Source: Flectobacillus rivi (lineage in GTDB: Bacteria; Bacteroidota; Bacteroidia; Cytophagales; Spirosomataceae). Taken from it: a DNA stretch of 64,000 nucleotides. Every line of letters begins with the position of its first letter. The stretch's first letter is position 1. The position numbers and the translations under genes are program-made. Of the stretch, positions 59,426-64,000 are shown piece by piece. Where the stretch lies: contig NZ_JASHIE010000012.1 in the NCBI RefSeq assembly GCF_030056655.1, positions 62,001-126,000 of the forward strand, read 5' to 3'. The notes beneath the pieces were generated by a model, which did no database searches, was not told where the DNA came from, and saw nothing but the letters and a program-made list of their open reading frames with translations.

Positions 59426-59627
59426 AGGACTATCGTGTTTGTAAGCGGGTCATAAAAATTGATATACTAAATGGGATATAAGGTATGTGAAATGAGGTGT
59501 TGTTTTTTAAGGGCAAAGTTCAAAAGTTTGTTTGTAAAATAAATGTAAAAAAAAGTAGTTTCAAACAATCCAAACCTAAACCATTCTCGTAAGTCTGGTT
59601 AAAGACATCAATCAATAATAATTATTT

Positions 59628-59804
59628 ATGAAACAGCTTATGTTCCCAATGGTTTTGCCAAGAACAAATGCTGTATTTTCTGCTCAGACTCAAAATACTG
59701 CAGTTTTTGGCCGAACGCAATCCCTGCTATCAGAAGAACGAAGCAGGCGACCAATCCCGAAAAAGCGTGGCGTACAGACTTATTCGGTAGCGATTCTGCA
59801 ATGA
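59628..59804 (+). CDS. Doubtful 58-residue ORF
   Basis: The frame begins MKQLMFPMVLPRTNAVFSAQ and ends in a basic segment (SRRPIPKKRGVQTYSVAILQ). The minus strand of the same DNA is also open (59826-59638, 62 residues) with a membrane-like segment FSGLVACFVLLIAGIAF. The patch 59690-59790 is richer in G+C than its surroundings. Only one frame at most can be real, and neither is supported by a recognisable family. Confidence 0.2.
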   Translation: MKQLMFPMVLPRTNAVFSAQTQNTAVFGRTQSLLSEERSRRPIPKKRGVQTYSVAILQ

Positions 59805-59829
59805 GCGTATAAATGAGAAATCTCATCTG

Positions 59830-60090
59830 AGTGGCCGAGCAATCAACTTGAACATTTGCAATAGTATAATTTTTCGAACAACCTTGATTCTAAGTAGTTA
59901 TATAATAAATAGGCCAGCAAGCCATCGTCCACCAATATTTGTGAGCTTTGGAGAGATAGGATAATCCAATGATTCTCGGTTTGATTCATACTGGAGAAAA
60001 TTGTAAGATTCTATCTCACCAAATAAATAGGTGTGGTTTAATAATGGGTAATGTGCAAAGGGCTTTCAAATCTGAAAGTCCTTTGTTTTT
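59830..60090 (+). ncRNA. Candidate structured small RNA ending in an orphan terminator
   Basis: A rod-like foldback is visible. TTTGG-A-GAGATAG (59947-59959) pairs with CTATCTC-A-CCAAA (60011-60023); then GAT/ATT continue the helix; CAAT (59967-59970) pairs with ATTG (60000-60003); TTCTC (59973-59977) pairs with GAGAA (59994-59998) around a 16-nt loop. Downstream an intrinsic terminator (60056-60090) with a T run works only for plus-strand RNA. The next gene's -7 box follows it, so the terminated transcript must begin in this gap. The 5' end is not determined; the overall form recalls 6S-like rods, but identity is not shown. Confidence 0.35.
60056..60090 (+). terminator. Orphan plus-strand terminator
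   Basis: CAAAGGGCTTTCA and TGAAAGTCCTTTG form a 13-bp stem with one G-T pair and loop AATC, followed by TTTTT. No plus-strand protein gene is credible between it and the gene at 53796, so it implies a non-coding transcript. Confidence 0.75.
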
Positions 60091-60116
60091 AGATAGTTAA
60101 TTCAAAGACATTTTTC

Positions 60117-60124
60117 TATCTTTG
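60117..60124 (+). promoter_or_regulatory. -7 box for the ECF sigma gene
   Basis: TATCTTTG matches TAnnTTTG. It lies about 100 bp before the ATG at 60223 and rules out the TTG start at 60127, which would be too close to the promoter. No TTTG is at the ideal -33 distance. Confidence 0.5.
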
Positions 60125-60222
60125 TTTTGACCCTATCGAATACTCTATTAGACCATATCATTGACAGCCTCACGAAGTATTTATTTCCCATTATTAATTT
60201 AGATACTATTAAACACACCCCT

Positions 60223-60804
60223 ATGTCAAAGCGAAAAACGGTCATATCTGAAGACTCATTGGTGGCTTTATTGCGAAATAAAGACCAGCGTGGTTTTTCG
60301 ATTCTGTATGATAACTATTCGACTGCTTTGTACGGAGTTATACACAAAATTGTACACTCCGAAGAAGTAGCCGCAGATGTTATGCAGGATTCCTTTGTGA
60401 AAATTTGGAAAAATATCGATGGTTATACTCAGTCGAAAGGTACATTATTTACTTGGATTCTGAATGTAGCACGCAACACTGCCATCGATAGGATTCGTTC
60501 TCAAGAGTATCAGAACTCCCAGCGAAACCAAGACTTAGATTCAACCATAAATTTGATTGACAGTCAAGGCTCTAGTCAGTTTGATGTAGATGCTATTGGC
60601 TTAGGTAAAGTTGTCGAAAAATTAAAACCAGAGCATCGTCAAGTAATTGATTTGTTGTATTTCAAAGGCTACACACAAGAAGAGGTTTCAAAAGAGTACG
60701 GAATTCCATTAGGGACAGTGAAAACACGTGTTAAGTCAGCTATCAATCATTTGAGAGATTACTTTGTAAGTTTTTCATTGATGCTTCTGGCATGGCTAAT
60801 TTAG
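60223..60804 (+). CDS. ECF RNA polymerase sigma factor
   Basis: The 193-residue protein has sigma-70 region 2 (FSILYDNYSTALYGVIHKIV, AADVMQDSFVKIWKNIDGYT, TLFTWILNVARNTAIDRIRS) and region 4 (LKPEHRQVIDLLYFKGYTQE, then EVSKEYGIPLGTVKTRVKSA). An in-frame TTG at 60127 lies within the promoter and is rejected. The next gene encodes an RskA-type anti-sigma factor, so the pair forms a membrane-controlled stress regulon of the ECF SigK type. Confidence 0.95.
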   Translation: MSKRKTVISEDSLVALLRNKDQRGFSILYDNYSTALYGVIHKIVHSEEVAADVMQDSFVKIWKNIDGYTQSKGTLFTWILNVARNTAIDRIRSQEYQNSQRNQDLDSTINLIDSQGSSQFDVDAIGLGKVVEKLKPEHRQVIDLLYFKGYTQEEVSKEYGIPLGTVKTRVKSAINHLRDYFVSFSLMLLAWLI

Positions 60805-60874
60805 AGAAGATTGAAACAGCCATTTCAGTTAGGATCAAAAGTTGGATCTTTTCCACTATAAATTTATTTAAAAA

Positions 60875-61693
60875 ATGAATATTCAAGAATATATAGCATC
60901 AGGTATTTTGGAAAGCTATGTGCTCGGAACTACCACTGCCGAAGAAGTTGCGGAGGTAGAGCGTTTAGCCCAGACCTACCCAATTATTCAGCTAGAAATA
61001 GACGCTGTCAGAGACAGTATTGAAGAATATGCCTTAAAATTTGCTAAAACGCCTCCTCCCGAGCTGAAATCAAGAGTGATGAATGCGCTACTGGAGTTGG
61101 AGGAAGCCGAAAAAGCAAATATACAGGCAGTTGCTCCAGAGACCAAAGTAGTAAACTTTACTCCTGAAAGTAAAGGTGCTTCTTTCTCATTCAAGTACGC
61201 AGCCTCATGGGTACTACTTGCATTGAGCATAGCAGCCAACTGGTTTTTGTATAGCAACTGGCAAAAGTCAGAGGATAAAGTTGTTGCTTTGGAGTCGCAA
61301 ACACAAATTTTGGCAAGCAGTGAACGTGCTCTCAAGGCTAGTTACCAAGAGAATATCAATACCTTGTTGAATCCCGAAACGAAACGAGTGCAATTGGGTG
61401 GGCAAAAACCTGCGCCAGATGCCCAAGCGATTGTTTATTGGAACTCTGCTACGCAAGAAGTGTATTTGTCTTCGGTAAAATTGCCTGTAGCTCCTGAAGG
61501 AAAACAATATCAGCTTTGGGCAATTGTGGATGGAAAACCTGTAGATGCAGGTTTGTTAGATAACCCAGAGACTTTTGAAAAAATGAAGTCGTTGGGCAAT
61601 GCTCAGGCATTTGCAATTTCGCTAGAAGCTAAGGGTGGTAGTACCACCGAGGCAGGACCAAAAGGCGAAATATTTGTACTTGGAAATGTATAG
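60875..61693 (+). CDS. RskA-family anti-sigma factor
   Basis: The 272-residue protein has a cytoplasmic N-terminal part (about 1-105; IASGILESYVLGTTTAEEVA is the typical start), one membrane segment (AASWVLLALSIAANWFLY, about 109-126), a short coiled coil, and an extracytoplasmic RskA domain (PDAQAIVYWNSATQEVYLSS, PEGKQYQLWAIVDGKPVDAG, AFAISLEAKGGS). It would hold the sigma factor encoded 70 bp upstream at the membrane until a signal leads to release. Confidence 0.94.
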   Translation: MNIQEYIASGILESYVLGTTTAEEVAEVERLAQTYPIIQLEIDAVRDSIEEYALKFAKTPPPELKSRVMNALLELEEAEKANIQAVAPETKVVNFTPESKGASFSFKYAASWVLLALSIAANWFLYSNWQKSEDKVVALESQTQILASSERALKASYQENINTLLNPETKRVQLGGQKPAPDAQAIVYWNSATQEVYLSSVKLPVAPEGKQYQLWAIVDGKPVDAGLLDNPETFEKMKSLGNAQAFAISLEAKGGSTTEAGPKGEIFVLGNV

Positions 61694-61720
61694 GTTTAAA
61701 GTTGAAAATAAATTGAGTGT

Positions 61721-61754
61721 AAAAACCTCGCAGGAAAATTCTTGCGAGGTTTTT
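61721..61754 (+). terminator. Terminator of the ECF/RskA operon
   Basis: AAAAACCTCGCA and TGCGAGGTTTTT form a perfect 12-bp stem with a 10-nt loop and a T run in the 3' arm, 28 bp after the stop codon. Confidence 0.88.
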
Positions 61755-61810
61755 GTTTGAATAGCGAATAAATCGCAACTTCACAAAATACTTGATTCCT
61801 ATATTTGACT

Positions 61811-62476
61811 ATGAAAAACCTTAATGCACAAAGGATACTGATACTCTTTGGTATCATATCTACTCTTGAATTGTTCTTCTTAATTTTTCCATCTGAAAAC
61901 TTTCCCATTCGGTATTTTACCAAACCTCTACTTTTACCCTTGTTGATATTATATGATTATCAAAATCAACAGGATAGAAAGTCATTTTTCTCTACATTCC
62001 GAATTGCCCTTGCCTTTGCGTGGCTGGGCGATGTGCTTCTGATGTTGCCCAATGCTTTTGTGCCAGGCTTATTGGCTTTTTTGATGATGCAGATACTATA
62101 TATCAGAATTTTCTGGCAAGATTGTGCCACGCCTCAAAAGGGTTTTGTTTTCCGTCATTTGTGGATTATGTTACTATTAGTGGGCTATCACCTGATGATT
62201 ATGTTGCCTGTTTGGCCATATTTGGGTGCTATGCAGATTCCAGTATTAGTATATTCAATCGTCATAAGTATTATGGTTTTAGCAGCTATTAATCGCATAG
62301 GAGAGGTGCCAAATGCGCTAAAAGTTGCTGTTGGGGCAGTATTGTTTATGGTATCTGATAGTTTAATTGCTATTACCAAATTCGGTTCAGATTTTGCCTA
62401 TAGTGGCTTTTGTGTTATGTTAACTTATATCGTTGCCCAATATTTGATAGTAAAAGGTAGAGAAATACCGAAATAG
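61811..62476 (+). CDS. YhhN/TMEM86-family membrane protein (lysoplasmalogenase-like)
   Basis: The 221-residue protein has about eight hydrophobic segments with the YhhN motifs YFTKPLLLPLLIL, ALAFAWLGDVLLMLP and VGAVLFMVSDSLIAITKF, where the conserved acidic residues face the membrane. Eukaryotic and Legionella members hydrolyse the vinyl-ether bond of lysoplasmalogen. A TTG start two codons upstream (61805) is possible; TATATTTG at 61800-61807 resembles a -7 box but lies too close to the start to be convincing. It is monocistronic. Confidence 0.9.
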   Translation: MKNLNAQRILILFGIISTLELFFLIFPSENFPIRYFTKPLLLPLLILYDYQNQQDRKSFFSTFRIALAFAWLGDVLLMLPNAFVPGLLAFLMMQILYIRIFWQDCATPQKGFVFRHLWIMLLLVGYHLMIMLPVWPYLGAMQIPVLVYSIVISIMVLAAINRIGEVPNALKVAVGAVLFMVSDSLIAITKFGSDFAYSGFCVMLTYIVAQYLIVKGREIPK

Positions 62477-62831
62477 TAGATACAAATCGTAGCAAAAAAT
62501 TGTGATGTATGTTGTATCCAAAATAATTGCAGTGCGACAAGGATGAATCAATAGCGTATTTTTAAAAAAAATGAAAAAAGATAGGGGATATATACTAAAT
62601 GGTTGTCATAGAAGTAATTAAGGAGAGTTAATGAAAATATTATTTTTGTATGTTATTTAGAAGCTCAGGAGCTTTATTAAAATACCCTATACCTTTTATA
62701 ACTAATAGATGCCGTTTAAAACTAATTGCTTAAGATTAAAAAGTGAAGCTGTGTAACTTTGTGATGTCTTGATTAAAATTGCTTTTTTTAATCAAATTGA
62801 TTTTCTTTAAACTTAAATCCATCACAAGCTC
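62477..62831. other. Leader region of the FecI-like sigma gene
   Basis: This 355-bp gap contains a nine-codon ORF with a strong Shine-Dalgarno sequence (AAGGAG, ATG at 62631, TAG ending 62660), directly followed by a short stem AAGCTC-AG-GAGCTT (62661-62674). A -7 box TAACTTTG is at 62754-62761 and a 9-bp hairpin TTGATTAAA/TTTAATCAA at 62769-62795 lies in the leader of the sigma gene. Confidence 0.45.
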
Positions 62832-63419
62832 TTGGCCTTGCAACTTACTGATACCGACATACTCGAAGCAATTCGACAAGGAAATGAACGTGTTTTTGAA
62901 GTAGTCTTCCGAAAATACTATCAAGCCTTGTGTAATTATGCCTTTGGTCTTCTCAAAGATATGGACGATGCTGAGGAGATTGTACAAGGGATGTTTCTGA
63001 AAGTATGGGACCAGCGTCAGGACTTAGAAATAACTGTTTCGCTGAAATCATATTTATATCGAGCTGTGCATAATACTTGTTTAAACCGTATTAAGCACCT
63101 CAAAATCCAAGATACTTATCGCCAGCATGTGGGTGATTTTATGGAAAATAACCATGTGTCAGCTACTGATGAATTATATAAAGCAGAATTAGAAGCGCGT
63201 ATTGCCGAGGCCATCGAAAAACTTCCAGAACAATGTAGATTGATTTTTCGGATGAGTCGTTTTGAGGAACTTAAATACCAAGAAATTGCCAACGAACTTC
63301 AACTGTCGGTAAAGACGGTTGAAAATCAAATCGGAAAAGCGCTCAAGATATTAAGACAAGAGTTAGCAGAGTATTTGCCAAGTATTCTTTGGCTTGGACT
63401 TTTGTTATTTCACCACTGA
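62832..63419 (+). CDS. FecI-like sigma-70 factor (Bacteroidetes family 1)
   Basis: The 195-residue protein has region 2 (GNERVFEVVFRKYYQALCNY, DMDDAEEIVQGMFLKVWDQR, SLKSYLYRAVHNTCLNRIKH) and region 4 (LPEQCRLIFRMSRFEELKYQ, EIANELQLSVKTVENQIGKA). No ATG is in frame upstream; a TTG at 62832 or 62838 must start it. It is followed at 63468 by a FecR gene. Such pairs usually control a TonB receptor/SusD locus, which would lie beyond the window. Confidence 0.93.
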   Translation: MALQLTDTDILEAIRQGNERVFEVVFRKYYQALCNYAFGLLKDMDDAEEIVQGMFLKVWDQRQDLEITVSLKSYLYRAVHNTCLNRIKHLKIQDTYRQHVGDFMENNHVSATDELYKAELEARIAEAIEKLPEQCRLIFRMSRFEELKYQEIANELQLSVKTVENQIGKALKILRQELAEYLPSILWLGLLLFHH

Positions 63420-63467
63420 TAAAAAGATTCTTACTTGTGCCAAGCGTACACTTGGCGTTGAATAAAT

Positions 63468-64000
63468 ATGGCAGAGCATCAAAACATAGACGAACTTTTA
63501 GCAAAGTATTTGGCAGAAGAAAGCCCAGAGGAGGATTTTTCCGAAATCCAAGACCATCTGAATGAGCTTCCTGATGGAAATACCGTCTTTGAACATTCCA
63601 AAATTATTTGGGATGCTAGCGCCGCATTTCAACAAAAAAAACCTTGTGATATAAATGCCGCTTGGCAAAAAGTCAAAAAGCAAATGTCTTGTCCTTCCAA
63701 ATTGGAAGATCATACACCAATTGTTCATCTCAACGAAGCGTCAACAATTATTCGTCCATTATCCGAAAAACGAGTAATTCCTTTCAAGAGAGTGATAGGT
63801 ATCGCAGCAAGTGTAATTGTATTGATGGGAGTAATGCTTTTTCTCTTTTGGAAACCAGCACCTGAGTCAGCACCGCTACAAGAATCCATTGCACAAGAAA
63901 AAGTACTTAATTACACTTTGCCTGATGGCACTAAAGTGAGCTTGAATCGTGGCTCGAAAATTTCGTATCCTTCTACCTTCGAAGGACAAACACGTGAAAT
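63468..64000 (+). CDS. FecR-family anti-sigma factor (partial, runs off the window)
   Basis: The frame is open from the ATG at 63468 to the last base (177 codons). It has a cytoplasmic N-domain (MAEHQNIDELLAKYLAEESP), one membrane segment (IGIAASVIVLMGVMLFLFW, about 106-124) and the start of the periplasmic FecR domain (LNYTLPDGTKVSLNRGSKIS, YPSTFEGQTREI). FecR senses an occupied TonB receptor and controls FecI. A GCCAAG/CTTGGC hairpin (63439-63456) lies between the sigma gene and this gene. Confidence 0.93.
   Translation, partial: MAEHQNIDELLAKYLAEESPEEDFSEIQDHLNELPDGNTVFEHSKIIWDASAAFQQKKPCDINAAWQKVKKQMSCPSKLEDHTPIVHLNEASTIIRPLSEKRVIPFKRVIGIAASVIVLMGVMLFLFWKPAPESAPLQESIAQEKVLNYTLPDGTKVSLNRGSKISYPSTFEGQTRE

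Noticed and set aside
59880..60030. tRNA or SRP RNA in the gap before the ECF sigma gene
   Set aside because: No TPsiC-arm or acceptor pairing of a tRNA and no SRP Alu-like or tetraloop motif is visible; only a generic rod-like helix is supported.
60127..60222. Longer ECF sigma start at a TTG (60127)
   Set aside because: The TTG lies three bases after the -7 box, before the likely transcription start.

Overview
The window looks like a chromosomal segment of a Bacteroidota bacterium, most likely of the Cytophagales. The reasons are: several promoters of the Bacteroidetes type (TTTG, 18-20 nt, TAnnTTTG); a type IX secretion sorting tail (15583-16230) and the gliding/T9SS lipoprotein GldD (32784-33377); TonB-dependent receptors carrying carboxypeptidase-regulatory-like N-domains, one with a DUF4249 lipoprotein; FecI/FecR and ECF/RskA pairs; and the gene order nusB-ytxH-DUF1573-yajC-YbbR-coaE. 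The DNA is AT-rich, coding density is high, and no tRNA, rRNA, CRISPR array, transposase or prophage gene was seen. The species cannot be fixed from the sequence alone.

Layout. 1-4.1 kb: an 8-bp tandem repeat, a degenerate receiver-like protein and a DUF4249/TonB-receptor operon. 4.5-9.3 kb: a secreted penicillin-acylase-family hydrolase, a tandem universal stress protein and a beta-CASP metallo-hydrolase. 9.5-12.1 kb: a sigma factor followed by two membrane proteins and a TraB/GumN protein. 12.3-16.2 kb: tilS, divergent from an LptA/OstA-like protein, then a T9SS cargo. 16.3-20.3 kb: the coaE-YbbR-yajC-DUF1573-ytxH-nusB cluster. 20.6-25 kb: an ABC exporter preceded by a 31-codon ORF that overlaps it by 4 bp, a voltage-gated-type cation channel and an NtrC-like regulator without a DNA-binding domain. 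25-30 kb: an amino-acid permease, a small secreted protein, an M20 amidohydrolase and a nitroreductase, with two copies of a nested-palindrome element. 30-40.3 kb: a TonB receptor, gldD, an AIM24 protein, an acyltransferase, a LytTR regulator, pyruvate kinase, an SMP-30-like lipoprotein and a small monooxygenase-fold protein. 40.3-46 kb: a thioesterase, nuoK-nuoJ-nuoI, where NuoI has a ~320-residue repetitive tail, and a fused E1 alpha/beta 2-oxoacid dehydrogenase. 46-50 kb: a second DUF1573 protein, a LytTR/histidine-kinase pair and the remnant of a RecG-like/AlbA_2 protein. 50-59.4 kb: prolyl oligopeptidase, SixA-like phosphatase, two unknowns, a cytochrome c/propeller plus DUF1080 operon, and a TonB-C-terminus/TPR protein. 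59.4-64 kb: a candidate structured RNA, an ECF sigma/RskA pair, a YhhN protein and a FecI/FecR pair cut by the window end.

The most unusual signals are non-coding or in protein tails. Five of the eight convergent gene junctions hold long inverted repeats built from related words (GAGTGATT-type or GTGAATTATG-type); one of these is a four-level concentric palindrome whose relative lies 2.5 kb away. The 59.8-60.1 kb gap has a plus-strand terminator with no protein gene upstream and a long rod-like foldback, which suggests an independent small RNA. Perfect palindromes sit at the putative promoters of the histidine-kinase gene and of nuoIJK. NuoI carries seven copies of a basic RPxF[RK]PK[FM]K motif separated by acidic linkers. 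No complete novel defence or mobile system was found.
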